This document shows, one piece after another, positions 1 to 5,830 of a DNA stretch of 10,428 bases (its first letter is position 1; each line of letters starts with the position of its first letter). Both the position numbers and the translations under genes were made by a program. Under the pieces are notes generated by a model, which was not told where the DNA came from, did no database searches, and worked only from the letters and a program-made list of their open reading frames with translations. The stretch comes from Baffinella frigidus (Eukaryota > Cryptophyceae > Cryptomonadales > Baffinellaceae): NCBI GenBank assembly GCA_026770585.1, contig MU647061.1:9519-19946 (forward strand), in the 5' to 3' direction.

Positions 1-310
1 CAGGGTTTGAGGTGTAGGGTGTAGGGTTTGGGTTTGGGGTTGCGGCGTCCGTTAAGCTGCCCTGGTTCAGGGTTTTGGGTTGAGGGTTTAGGGTTTAGGG
101 TGTGGGGTTGAGGGTTGGGGGGTTGGGGTTTAGGGTTTAGGGTTTAGAGTGTAGGGTTTAGGGTGTGGGGTTTAGGGTTTAGGGTTCAGGGTTTAGGGTT
201 TAGGGTGTAGGGTTTGAGGTTTAGGGTTTTGGGTTTCGGGTGTAGGGTTTGAGGCTTAGGGTTTTGGGTTTCGGGTGTAGGGTTTAGGGTTTAGGGTTTC
301 GGGGTGCAGC
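1..310 (+). repeat. Telomere-like TTTAGGG tract, degenerate, G-strand
   Basis: The stretch is built of TTTAGGG units mixed with variants such as GTGTAGGG, TTGAGGG, TTCGGG and TTGGGG. The G-rich strand is the plus strand, so a chromosome end in the usual polarity would lie to the right, not at the left edge. Together with the heavy degeneracy this makes it an interstitial or subtelomeric block rather than an active telomere end. TTTAGGG telomeres are known from plants, many green algae, cryptophytes, dinoflagellates and chromerids. Confidence 0.85.
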
Positions 311-371
311 GTCCGCTCGGCATGCCACGTGCGGGCTAGCGAGTGGGTATCAACCCCAACACTAGAGAGAC

Positions 372-414
<43 letters not shown>

Positions 415-449
415 GGGAGAGAGAGAGCGACCTTCATTAAAATCAACAC

Positions 450-487
<38 letters not shown>

Positions 488-545
488 CCGATATTAATAC
501 CAACACGGTCGGCATGCATGCACCCCTACGGAGGCTGGTGTTGAG
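311..545 (+). repeat. GA microsatellites with conserved flanks, attached to the telomere-like tract
   Basis: Two (GA)n tracts, about 363-427 and 450-486, are separated and bounded by related segments of the form AT(T)AA..CCAACAC followed by TAGAGAGA or GGTCGG. The right flank (CCGATATTAATACCAACACG) recurs with few changes at 6550-6572, again next to a GA tract and a telomere-like block, so tract plus GA plus tail behaves as one dispersed unit. The reading frames through the GA runs on both strands are low complexity and not genes. Confidence 0.8.
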
Positions 546-584
546 CTGGACCTAGAGAGCTGGGGTCACGCAGGGCCGGAGGGG

Positions 585-698
585 GGGGGTATTCAAAAGT
601 CAATTTGCAAGGGAAAACTGTATTAAAAAGTCGATTTTAAAAAGGAAACGGCTCCAAGAACGCGGAAATGGCTCCAAGAACGCGGATGGAATACCCCC
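585..698. repeat. Small inverted-repeat element with an internal 20-bp direct repeat
   Basis: GGGGGTATTC at 585-594 is the reverse complement of GAATACCCCC at 689-698. Inside, GGCTCCAAGAACGCGGA occurs twice with a 20-bp period (650-686). The short termini and AT-rich core resemble a small non-autonomous DNA element, but the arms are only 10 bp, so this could be chance. Confidence 0.35.
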
Positions 699-800
699 AG
701 TAAGCGCCCTGTGTGGTTCAGCGGGTAGAGCTCTTCCAGCCACTCGAGGCTGGAAGCGGGAACATTGTAAAAGTTGGGGTTGTTGGAATTTGTACTTCTT

Positions 801-1005
801 CTTCTTCTTCTTTATTACCCTCACATGGTGTGCGCCATGGAGACCTCGAGAGAGGCCCCCCAGCCTTTTGAAAAGTGATCAACTTAATACGAACTTAATA
901 CGAAGAGAATGCATGCTTCTTCTTCTTTATTACCCTCACATGGTGTGCGCCATGGAGACCTCGAGAGAGGCCCCCCAGCCTTTTGAAAAGTGATCAACTT
1001 AATAC
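801..1005 (+). repeat. Exact 90-bp tandem duplication, period 115
   Basis: Positions 801-890 and 916-1005 are identical over 90 bases by direct comparison, beginning CTTCTTCTTCTTTATTACCC and ending AACTTAATAC. The 25-bp spacer repeats part of the unit end (GAACTTAATACGAAG). The array is bracketed by GTTGGAATTTGTAC at 782-795 and 1023-1036. The absence of any difference between copies points to a recent duplication or to homogenisation. No coding sequence is recognised in it. Confidence 0.9.
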
Positions 1006-1237
1006 TTCTCTAATACCGCGATGTGTTGGAATTTGTACCAGTCACGGTTGGGGTTGGTCGCGTTACGCACGGATGTCTGGTCACGTTACGCGCGGTTATT
1101 TGTGTGGAAACTACTACACACCACCCTACTGGTCAAAGAAGCCCGGTTTTGACATAGTCCCTTTTCTGTCTTCGAGTGGACAGAGGCTTCATCTCCCGCA
1201 ACGAAACAAAACAATGGCTGGTAACGAAATTCACTAC

Positions 1238-1295
1238 GTAGTTGTGGTGGTTGGTGTCTCTGGTAGTTGATGCTGACCATGCGCGCCTTGGAGTT
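1238..1295 (-). pseudogene. Decayed copy of the metacaspase p20-start exon
   Basis: On the minus strand this reads SKARMVSINY, matching TKALMVGINY of the exon at 1689-1767. After INY the copy lacks about 25 bases present in the other one (the VGHKQ codons, the donor site and the start of the intron) and resumes in the shared intronic sequence CAGAGACACC. The conserved Gly of the GINY strand is Ser here. It is therefore a broken duplicate: a deletion has removed the 5' splice site. The open frame running from 1298 to 1086 through it is not supported as a gene beyond the copied part. Confidence 0.7.
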
Positions 1296-1304
1296 CAACC
1301 TCAG

Positions 1305-1445
1305 CCCCTGTGGAACCCACCGCTAGGAGGTAACCACTAAACCATGTGGGACCCAACGCTAGGCGGCCCTTTAGGTCCTTTAAGTTCTTTGAACTCCCAC
1401 CATAGGCGGACACCGGAACTTATCCTGCAGAAAGGCCATGCTTCC
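1305..1445. repeat. Short direct repeats and one end of an inverted-repeat element
   Basis: Two copies of GTGGRACCCAMCGCTAGGMGG lie at about 1309-1328 and 1345-1364. Positions 1383-1440 (TTCTTTGAACTCCCACCATA and onward to CTGCAGAAAGGCC) match the terminal arm of the inverted-repeat element at 9588-10050, and keep that arm uninterrupted. The second arm is not seen nearby, so this is a solo end. Confidence 0.65.
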
Positions 1446-1688
1446 TTTCGGATCACATCAGGCCCCCCGGTGCAGCAGGATCGCGGCAGAAACCGGCTAA
1501 AGGGTATCCCAACGCTAGCAACTTTGGACTAGGTGAGGCGCACCCTGCTCGTGTCGGTGGGCCGCGCTCTGAGTTCCCCGTTGTAGCTGAAACCTCCGTA
1601 ACTAGGGGCATAACCCTACACCCCTTACCCTTGGCAGCCGCCTTGGCCATCCCTTTCAATTGGTGGTTGGGTGTCTCTGGATAGGTAC

Positions 1689-1767
1689 CCTGCTTGTGGC
1701 CCACGTAGTTGATGCCGACCATAAGCGCCTTGGTTCTCCCCGAGCCGTTGTCAAGCTTCAGGTCGTA
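1689..1767 (-). CDS. Metacaspase p20-start exon (first beta strand of the caspase fold)
   Basis: This exon encodes 26 residues, YDLKLDNGSGR followed by TKALMVGINYVGHKQ, and one extra base. The (R/T)KALxxGINYVG pattern is the opening beta strand and loop of the p20 domain in metacaspases, caspase-fold cysteine peptidases of clan CD that cleave after Arg or Lys. Splice sites fit well: acceptor ATTCGCAG before TAC at 1767 and donor CAGG|GTACCT after 1689. The usual next residues (GxLxGCxND) are not found downstream. On the minus strand the exon follows the p10 exons at 7.1-3.2 kb, the domain order of type III metacaspases, though it could instead belong to a separate rearranged copy. It is sure as a metacaspase fragment, less sure as part of one transcript. 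Confidence 0.75.
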
Positions 1768-1795
1768 CTGCGAATGGGGTGAGGGTTTAGGGTGC

Positions 1796-1928
1796 CAGCC
1801 ATCTAGATGAAACCCATCCGGGAAAATCCCGTAAGAGCGGCCGACACGGGGTACAGTATGTAGCACAATGCGGAAGGCATGTGCGGCGCTGACGCTGGTT
1901 GTTTGGCAATAAATTATCAATCTCTCTC
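1796..1928. repeat. Dispersed repeat, inverted copy of 6032-6155
   Basis: The reverse complement of this stretch matches 6032-6155 for roughly 115 bases, with shared blocks such as TGCCAAACAACCAGC, CAGCGCCGCACATGCC and ACTGTACCCCGTGTCGGCCG. The right end here is a (TC)n tract, and the other copy has GAGAGA at the corresponding end. It lies just upstream of the p20-start exon. An open frame on the minus strand runs through it into the exon, but nothing in its translation is recognised, so it is taken as intronic repeat. Confidence 0.75.
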
Positions 1929-2064
1929 TCTCTGTCTCACTCGGGCTAGCCGACTATCGTCAAGTTGACACGCTGGGTTCGCGGTACAGGTCTGTCAACT
2001 TTGGAGCGGAAAGGAGCCCGGCCCCACCAAATTGGTGGGCCCAAATAGACTGGGACAGAGCTAG
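1929..2064. mobile_element. MITE-like element, CTAGCTCTGT family, copy 1
   Basis: The ends are CTCTGTCTCACTCGGG on the left and ACTGGGACAGAGCTAG on the right, forming imperfect terminal inverted repeats. Inside is a hairpin running from AAGTTGACACGCTGGGTT to GTCAACTTT, and the near-palindrome CACCAAATTGGTG. The same order of blocks is found in the copy at 2319-2458. No transposase is present, so the element would be non-autonomous. Confidence 0.7.
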
Positions 2065-2318
2065 TAGCCCCGTGATGCAACCCCTCAGAGTGGAAGCAAG
2101 CCGTCTTTTTCGAGTCCCTTGGTGTGTACCACAGGTCGTCGGAATCCGACGAGTTCCAGTGCAATTCTAGGGGCTTGGAAAAGGCGATCTGCGCGCACTC
2201 TGAGGGCTGGTAGGGTTTGGCACGACCTCGAGGGGCTGTGAGCTGCGCCTACAGACGTCCCTATTTCGCAAGGCGTCCATTTGAAGGATTTGCGAGCGCA
2301 ACTAGACTGAGACAGAGC
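2065..2318. other. No gene seen; short hairpins only
   Basis: The stretch holds a perfect 15-bp palindromic hairpin (CGTCGGAATCCGACG, 2137-2151) centred between two 11-bp inverted repeats, CCCTCAGAGTG at 2082-2092 and CACTCTGAGGG at 2196-2206. These may be remnants of another small element. GACTGAGACAGAGCCTAG at 2303-2320 looks like an orphan right end of the CTAGCTCTGT family. No coding sequence is recognised. Confidence 0.5.
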
Positions 2319-2458
2319 CTAGCTCTGCCTCACTCGGGTTGGCTTGACTGTTCCTAAGTTGACACGCTGGGTTTGCGGTACAAACCCGTCAACTTTGCAG
2401 CCGATAAGAACCCGGGCGCACCAAATTGGTGAGACCAAACAGACTGCGAGAGAGCTAG
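2319..2458. mobile_element. MITE-like element, CTAGCTCTGT family, copy 2
   Basis: The left end is CTAGCTCTGCCTCACTCGGG and the right end ACTGCGAGAGAGCTAG. The internal hairpin pairs AAGTTGAC with GTCAACTT and GGGTTT with AAACCC around GCGGTAC. Downstream is CACCAAATTGGTG, as in copy 1. Copies 1 and 2 agree block by block along their whole length, so they are the same element. An open plus-strand frame across copies 2 and 3 reflects repeat sequence, not a gene. Confidence 0.75.
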
Positions 2459-2463
2459 AGAGC

Positions 2464-2579
2464 CTAGCTCTGTCTCACAAGGTTTGGTCTCGCCAGTTTG
2501 GCGAGACCCCTGTTTTGGGTGCACATCCGTCATTTTTTGGAGTGAAACCGATAAGTCAACCCGAGGCAGGTAGAGCTAG
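2464..2579. mobile_element. MITE-like element, CTAGCTCTGT family, divergent copy 3
   Basis: It starts CTAGCTCTGTCTCACAAGG, directly after copy 2, and ends AGGTAGAGCTAG. It shares the termini but not the interior of copies 1 and 2. It carries its own hairpin, GGTCTCGCC and GGCGAGACC around AGTTT at 2486-2508. This is either a subfamily or an unrelated interior captured between family ends. Confidence 0.55.
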
Positions 2580-2582
2580 AGA

Positions 2583-2627
2583 GCGCGCGGCAGACCTTGG
2601 CGGTGAGCATGGTCGCATAGGGAAACG
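2583..2627 (-). pseudogene. Decayed copy of the metacaspase exon-4 end
   Basis: The minus strand reads YATMLTAKVCRAL, matching EIMLNAKVCRPL of the copy at 3205-3270, and keeps the candidate donor AAG|GTCTGC. The 5' part (VPQLASS) is missing. It is flanked on the right by GGGAAACGGCTTGTGACG, resembling the GGGCAACGG flank at 2966-2974. This is one of several partial duplicates of this exon. Confidence 0.6.
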
Positions 2628-2734
2628 GCTTGTGACGCCGCACCATCAACGTCCAGAGAGCGCTCGAAATCAAGGTTCCGCCAACGTTCCCACACAGTGG
2701 TCTACAAACCTCCTTTTACAAGGCAACTTGCGGG

Positions 2735-2818
2735 TGGGGGGGGCGGAGGGAGAATGAAGACAGGGAGAATGAAGCCGAGGCGGAGGGAGAATGAAGACAT
2801 GCCGAGGGCAGAGGAGGG
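2735..2818 (+). repeat. Purine-rich tandem repeat
   Basis: GGAGGGAGAATGAAGAC-type units are repeated at 2746-2801 with intervening CGAGGC, after an eight-G run. The open frames on the minus strand across it are Pro/Leu/Ser-rich low complexity and are not taken as genes. Confidence 0.7.
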
Positions 2819-2820
2819 TA

Positions 2821-2944
2821 GAGAGCATAGGCGACACGCTTTCTTTTCAGACACGATTTCGTAGCGGGCCAAGGTCGGGGTGGAGAGCATAGGCGACACG
2901 CTTTCGTGTAAGACACAAGTCCGTAGCGGGCGGCAGAAGTCCTT
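2821..2944 (-). repeat. 62-bp tandem duplication carrying exon-4 remnants
   Basis: GAGAGCATAGGCGACACGCT begins at 2821 and again at 2883, a 62-bp period, with the copies differing at scattered bases. Each copy ends CGTAGCGGGC, which on the minus strand is the GCCCGCTACG found after CRPL in the exon-4 copies. The unit is thus a tandem piece of sequence just downstream of exon 4 rather than an unrelated satellite. Confidence 0.7.
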
Positions 2945-3125
2945 GGCGGTGAGCATGATCGCATAGGGCAACGGTTTTAATTCAAAACTTTCTGGTAATG
3001 GAATTTACTACACACAATGAGTTTTACTAGTAATATTAAAGCATGCGTGTAGTAATTTTCATTGAATCCAAAGTTTTAAATCAAAACCGTATTCCTGTAA
3101 GATCTCCTTAGAGGACGCGAGCTGG
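2920..3125 (-). pseudogene. Metacaspase exon-4 copy split by a hairpin element
   Basis: The two halves of the exon flank the inverted-repeat element at 2971-3090. The 5' half at 3124-3101 reads QLASSKEI and is identical over 24 bases to 3241-3264. The 3' half at 2962-2926 reads AIMLTAKDFCRPL. In this copy AAGGTC has become AAGGAC, removing the candidate donor. This looks like a duplicated exon that was later disrupted by insertion of a MITE-like element close to the KEI codons. Confidence 0.65.
2971..3090. mobile_element. MITE-like hairpin element inserted in an exon-4 copy
   Basis: The left arm ACGGTTTTAATTCAAAACTT and the reverse complement of the right arm (ACGGTTTTGATTTAAAACTT) match with few differences and continue into TTACTACACA near the centre. 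The arms are about 45-50 bp and the loop is AT-rich. The inner motif TTTACTACACA is shared with the element at 9881-10010, suggesting a common family. No coding capacity. Confidence 0.8.
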
Positions 3126-3225
3126 CGAATTCGCCTGTGGTGGAGCCATTTTCCATGGGGATTGGGAAATTGAAACCCATCGGTTTGGTCCCGCCGTGAG
3201 GGGTGGTGGATAGCGGGCGGCAGAC

Positions 3226-3270
3226 CTTAGCGTTGAGCATGATCTCCTTAGAGGACGCGAGCTGCGGCAC
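3226..3270 (-). CDS. Metacaspase exon 4, end of the p10 part
   Basis: The exon encodes VPQLASSKEIMLNAK. Metacaspase p10 domains typically end FTQ(V/I)PQLSSS, and exon 3 ends FTQ, so the two join in phase 0. The acceptor is CCACCCTACAG before GTG at 3270. A candidate donor, AAG|GTCTGC, follows 3226, giving 45 nt. If that donor is not used, the frame stays open through CRPLSTTPHGG to a TAA at 3078-3076, inside the right arm of a MITE-like element. Usual p10 domains stop a few residues after PQLSS or lead into p20 in type III enzymes. At least four decayed copies lie at 2583-3592; this is the only one with both flanks intact. Confidence 0.7.
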
Positions 3271-3304
3271 CTGTAGGGTGGAAAGCGACATTTAATATGC
3301 TGAC

Positions 3305-3405
3305 AAACACGACCGCGGAAATGGAGCTAGGGGGGGGGGTGCGACGAGACCAGAGAGCTCAAGCAGCACCCCCCACCCCCGAGGGTAGGTAGACTACGTG
3401 CCCCG
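3305..3405. repeat. Dispersed repeat, inverted copy of 4660-4760
   Basis: The reverse complement matches 4660-4760 in order: CTACCTACCCTC, CTCTGGTCTCGTCG, a C-run, CCTAGCTCCAT and CCGCGGT. The pair lies about 1.35 kb apart in opposite orientation and could fold together or result from insertion of two copies. A minus-strand frame here reads SGHVVYLPSG, which does not fit the catalytic His region of a metacaspase. Confidence 0.7.
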
Positions 3406-3438
3406 AGGCGGGCCCGTCGTAGACTCCGTGCTGACTGG

Positions 3439-3560
3439 TACAGGGGTACCTCGCTCATAAGAACCCCCCCTCGGTGGTTCTAGAGGACCACCGGCAAAGC
3501 CCTACATGTACTGCAGGGTCCTAGGGGGTGGCCGTTTCTTATGAGCGAGGTACCCCTGTA
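3439..3560. mobile_element. MITE-like element with perfect 25-bp inverted ends
   Basis: Positions 3439-3463 and 3536-3560 are exact reverse complements for 25 bases, starting TACAGGGGTACCTCG. The form TA-CAGGGG...CCCCTG-TA fits a TA target duplication, as in Tc1/mariner-type elements, although the TA could be part of the arms. The interior has a second imperfect hairpin (GGTGGTTCTAGAGGACCACC). Its right end lies two bases from the truncated exon-4 copy at 3563. Confidence 0.85.
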
Positions 3561-3562
3561 TC

Positions 3563-3592
3563 GATCTCCTTAGAAGACGCGCGCTGCGGGAC
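3563..3592 (-). pseudogene. Truncated metacaspase exon-4 copy
   Basis: The minus strand has an acceptor CTACAG followed by VPQRASSKEI, nearly the first ten codons of exon 4, with Leu changed to Arg. The copy stops at the right end of the hairpin element at 3439-3560. The upstream acceptor region CCCCCCCTACAG is preserved and is repeated further in the 62-bp array that starts here. Confidence 0.6.
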
Positions 3593-3796
3593 CTGTAGGG
3601 GGGGGGGGGCAAGGTCCATCAAGCTATCACACGACTTTGTTCGTTAACGAGGACCTGTAGGGGGGGGGGGGCAAGGTCCATCAAGCTATCACACGACTTT
3701 GTTCGTTAACGAGGACCTGTAGGGGGGGGGGGGCAAGGTCCATCAAGCTATCACACGACTTTGTTCGTTAACGAGGACCTGTAGGGGGGGGGGGGC
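3591..3796 (+). repeat. 62-bp tandem array with a 12-G run in each unit
   Basis: Each unit reads ACCTGTAG, then exactly 12 G, then CAAGGTCCATCAAGCTATCA and a tail ending TTCGTTAACGAGG. The C after the G-run falls at 3610, 3672, 3734 and 3796, a strict 62-bp period. Three units are complete and identical by eye, and the fourth is cut by the hairpin element at 3797. ACCTGTAG comes from the acceptor of the adjoining exon-4 copy, so the array grew out of exon-intron border sequence. Its tail (ACACGA..TTCGTTAACGAG) recurs at 4224-4244 and 4577-4598. Confidence 0.9.
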
Positions 3797-3972
3797 AACC
3801 ACGCAAGAGTGTAGGGCAGAGTGGCCCACAGGAGAAATAGTCGAATTCGACTATTTCTTAAGTTCATAAGTGGACATTCTTCCCACAGAAAAATCGAAAT
3901 TTCGGAAAGTTGTTACAAATTCCGTGTGAACTGGCTTGTTTTTTCAGGTCAGCCCTACACTCTTGCGTGGAA
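3797..3972. mobile_element. MITE-like hairpin inserted in the fourth 62-bp unit
   Basis: CCACGCAAGAGTGTAGGGC at 3799-3817 and GCCCTACACTCTTGCGTGG at 3952-3970 are perfect 19-bp inverted repeats. A perfect 24-bp palindrome lies at 3834-3857 (GAAATAGTCGAA and its complement). Neighbouring units read GGGGCAAGGT; here GGGGCAA precedes the element and AAGGT follows it, so the empty site is visible and the target duplication is AA or slightly longer. Confidence 0.8.
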
Positions 3973-4042
3973 GGTTCATCAAGCTGTTTCACGGCCTTCA
4001 CTTTCACGCCGTTACACGAAATTCATTCAGCTGTTAGAGCTT

Positions 4043-4214
4043 TTCCGGTAGGACTTGTCGCGTTTTCGATTCCGAGACTTGGAGACTTCAAGACTTCATT
4101 TGTACCATGAGATTTGAAACGGTGTGTTTTAAAACGTTTTGCGACCTTTAAAACCTTTTTGAAGTCTGAAATCTTGAAATTTCGAAGTCGAAAACGCGAC
4201 AAGTCCTACCGGAA
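4043..4214. mobile_element. MITE-like element with perfect 27-bp inverted ends
   Basis: TTCCGGTAGGACTTGTCGCG and the following TTTTCGA at 4043-4069 are exactly complementary to 4188-4214. The inner part continues as an imperfect stem rich in AGACTTCAAGACTTC. Sequence on both sides contains TAGAGCT/AGCTCTA fragments. No transposase is encoded; the short plus-strand frames across this region are not genes. Confidence 0.85.
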
Positions 4215-4834
4215 TAGCTCTACACGATGGTGTTCGTTAACGAGCTGCTAGAGCTCTCGCGTCTCGGCCTCCTGCTCCAAAGTTAACGGCTTCGTACCAA
4301 ACACCACGCATGTCAACTTATGCGAGGAGCTGCAGGGGCCACGCCAGGTCAAGAGTCGAAACTGGAACGTGTTTTCGTTTTACCGCAAGATCTATAAGTA
4401 AAGTTGATTCTACCCGAGAAACACGCCAAACGTGTTGAGAATTGGAGCTGTTTGCCGCCGGAGTCTTAAAAATGTGTACCACGATAAGCCATCTAAACAC
4501 TTTTAGCGAGAACGAGTGTGTGTGAAAAAGGAACTTGTGACCTGGCGTGGGGGGAAGCAAGGTTCGTTGACCTGTTACACGACGGTGTTCGTTACCGAGG
4601 AGGCCGAGCGAGAGCTCGGCCTTTACGATGCCGACAAAACTGATAACACAACCCTTCTGGTCCCATACCTACCCTCCGGGGTGGTAGCGGGCAGCGTGCG
4701 CCCTCTGGTCTCGTCGAACCTCCCCCCCTAGCTCCATACCGCGGTGGTGTGTGCCAACCTATCAACCCTGGAGGCAACGATCTGCGTGAAGCATCCGGCG
4801 GCCTCCAAGGGAAACACGTGACCTCGAATTCGAC
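4215..4834. other. No gene recognised; repeats and a GC-rich hairpin
   Basis: ACACGATGGTGTTCGTTAAC (4224-4243) and its variant at 4577-4596 are tails of the 62-bp unit. A strong stem, AGGCCGAGC and GCTCGGCCT around GAGA, lies at 4601-4622. Positions 4660-4760 are the inverted partner of 3305-3405. The open frames at 4318-4560 (minus) and 4516-4731 (plus) show no recognisable domain. If the metacaspase is one transcript, all of this lies inside intron 3. Confidence 0.5.
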
Positions 4835-5045
4835 GATTCACCCGGGCTGTGAGGGTTGTTCTAGCTCTGTTTCACTCGGGTTGACTAAATCGATTGTGTC
4901 CTTTTATTCGACCCAAATCGTCAAAAGTCTATTTTTTCAAGGGAATTTATCAACTTTTGGCGAACCGTTGCGATTTGGGCTCGACAAATTGTCGAGCCCG
5001 ATTCAAGTGGAACAGAGCTAGGATTCACCCAGGCTGTGAGGGTTG
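4835..5045. mobile_element. MITE-like element, CTAGCTCTGT family, copy 4, between 24-bp direct repeats
   Basis: The element spans 4861-5021. It begins CTAGCTCTGTTTCACTCGGG and ends AAGTGGAACAGAGCTAG. GATTCACCCRGGCTGTGAGGGTTG stands on both sides (4835-4858 and 5022-5045) with one difference. That is longer than usual target duplications and may be a pre-existing repeat. The interior has a hairpin, GGGCTCGAC and GTCGAGCCC at 4977-4999. It sits 16 bp from the 3' end of exon 3. Confidence 0.75.
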
Positions 5046-5061
5046 GCGGCAGGTCCCGGAC

Positions 5062-5220
5062 CTGCGTGAACTTCTTCTCCTCGAGGATCACGCGCATGCT
5101 CTCCAGCAGCTCGATCCACGTCGGGGACGCGTTCTGGCTCAGCGCGAGCATCATGGCGTTGGTGCACGCCCCGCCTGCCCCGCCGGGCCCCGCGTCGGGC
5201 GGCAGCCCGAACGACGCCAC
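5062..5220 (-). CDS. Metacaspase exon 3, main part of the p10 domain
   Basis: The exon encodes 53 residues: VASFGLPPDAGPGG near the start, then GGACTNAMMLALSQN, SPTWIELLESMRVIL and EEKKFTQ. This is the helix-strand part of the metacaspase p10 domain, where members show ACT.A......S(Y/W)..LL..MR..L....FTQ. The acceptor is CGCTTGCAG before GTG at 5220. The 3' end is less clear: CAG|GTCCGG after 5062 is a weak donor, and read-through would give VRDLPPTLTAW, a poor match to VPQLSS, so splicing to exon 4 at 3270 is preferred. Length is 159 nt, phase 0 at both ends. Codons are strongly G/C-ending, unlike the surrounding repeats. Three decayed copies of its 5' end lie upstream. Confidence 0.8.
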
Positions 5221-5268
5221 CTGCAAGCGGTCCCAGGTAAGGAAGGGTCGCCACCGGACCGGGCCACG
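5221..5268 (-). other. Intron 2, 3' end (introner-like unit, acceptor half)
   Basis: On the minus strand the intron ends GTCCGGTGGCGACCCTTCCT, then TACCTGGGACCGCTTGCAG before exon 3. The same sequence, with small changes, ends intron 1 (6715-6765) and recurs at 5496-5515, 5659-5675, 5777-5797 and 6000-6033. These matches make the intron ends of one gene copies of each other. Confidence 0.75.
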
Positions 5269-5402
5269 CCACATCCTTACCCGGGCTCGCCACAAGTCAA
5301 TTCTCCGCAAGGAATAAGGGGGAATTGTTTACTTTCGGCATAGTTGAAGGCCAAAATCGGCGTTCCCAGAGGGAGCTACCCCCTCCAGCAGTCTGACGTG
5401 GG

Positions 5403-5447
5403 ACACGCCATCGCACGGGAGGGTGGGCGAGGAGGCGGGGGGGTTAC
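5403..5447 (-). other. Introner-like unit, donor half, extra copy
   Basis: The minus strand reads GTAACCCCCCCGCCTCCTCG, then CCCACCCTCCCGTGCGATGG, the same as the first 40 bases of intron 2 at 6660-6621. It follows the mini-exon at 5448-5495 directly. Confidence 0.75.
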
Positions 5448-5495
5448 GCCCACCCCGCCGGGCCCCGCGTCGGGCGGCAGCCCGCACGACGCCAC
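5448..5495 (-). pseudogene. Mini-exon: in-frame 48-nt copy of the exon-3 start
   Basis: On the minus strand an acceptor CTCGTAG precedes VASCGLPPDAGPGGVG, 16 codons almost identical to the exon-3 start, followed by GTAACCCCCC, the same 5' splice site that begins intron 2. The unit is thus bounded by an acceptor and a donor, is a multiple of three and stays open. It could act as an alternative cassette exon, but it would duplicate only the exon start and is more simply a duplication remnant. Its donor is followed by a 40-bp copy of the intron 2 start (5447-5403). Confidence 0.55.
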
Positions 5496-5539
5496 CTACG
5501 AGCGGTCCCAGGTGAGAGTCGTGTATCCCTCAAGTGGCC

Positions 5540-5760
5540 AGTAGGCTCATACGCCCTACCGTAGGGCCCTAGGACCTGCCTAGGACCTCTTGGGGGTCGA
5601 TTTTGACCGCCTCGCCACTAAAGGGATATACACAGCCGTCCAGCCCGAACGACACCACCTGCGAGCGGTCCAAGGTTAATAGGGTCAACGGCCTGAAAAT
5701 GGGGTAGTTGGGCCTACGGGATTGCCTAGGACCTCCTACCGTAGGCCGAGAATTTTTGGT
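5540..5760 (-). repeat. Decayed exon-3 start copy and CCTAGGACC / CTACCGTAGG repeats
   Basis: At 5658-5640 the minus strand reads VVSFGLD after the acceptor CTCGCAG, a third, short copy of the exon-3 start. Around it are palindromic pieces: CCCTACCGTAGGG (5557-5570), CCTAGGACCT repeated at 5578-5588 and 5724-5733, and CTACGGGATTGCCTAGG. A similar CCCTACGG...CCGTAGGG stem with ATTGCCTA is found at 8551-8574. Confidence 0.6.
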
Positions 5761-5767
5761 CCTAGGA

Positions 5768-5797
5768 TCCCGCCACCTGCGAGCGGTCCCAGGTAAG
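5768..5797 (-). pseudogene. Fourth copy of the exon-3 start with its acceptor
   Basis: The minus strand has TTACCTGGGACCGCTCGCAG followed by GTGGCGGGATCC. Only the first two codons of exon 3 (VA) are kept. This shows that intron-end copies were duplicated with very short exon borders. Confidence 0.6.
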
Positions 5798-5830
5798 CCA
5801 CCCTGGAGGGGCCTGGAGGGAACTCAGAGG

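Noticed and set aside
256-544. Open frames of Leu-Ser and Arg-Glu repeats on both strands
   Set aside because: They are direct translations of (GA)n microsatellite.
705-765. tRNA-like segment TGGTTCAGCGGGTAGAGCTC followed by a stem TTCCAGC/GCTGGAA
   Set aside because: The D-arm-like part can pair, but the following stem does not give a proper seven-base anticodon loop with T33, there is no GGTTCRA T-arm and no closing acceptor stem. At most a tRNA-derived fragment.
1453-1920. 155-codon minus-strand frame as a single gene
   Set aside because: Only the 1689-1767 part is metacaspase-like and it has good splice sites on both sides; the rest is repeat shared with 6032-6155 or unrecognised.
2344-2757. 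137-codon plus-strand frame
   Set aside because: It runs across two MITE-like elements and an exon-4 remnant on the other strand; no domain is recognisable.
3360-3435. Minus-strand SGHVVYLPSG as a possible catalytic His region
   Set aside because: The surrounding residues do not match the metacaspase H(Y/F)SGHG context, and the sequence is part of a dispersed repeat (inverted copy at 4660-4760).
3591-3796. CRISPR-like array
   Set aside because: The units are fully identical with no variable spacers and the context is eukaryotic; this is a simple tandem repeat.
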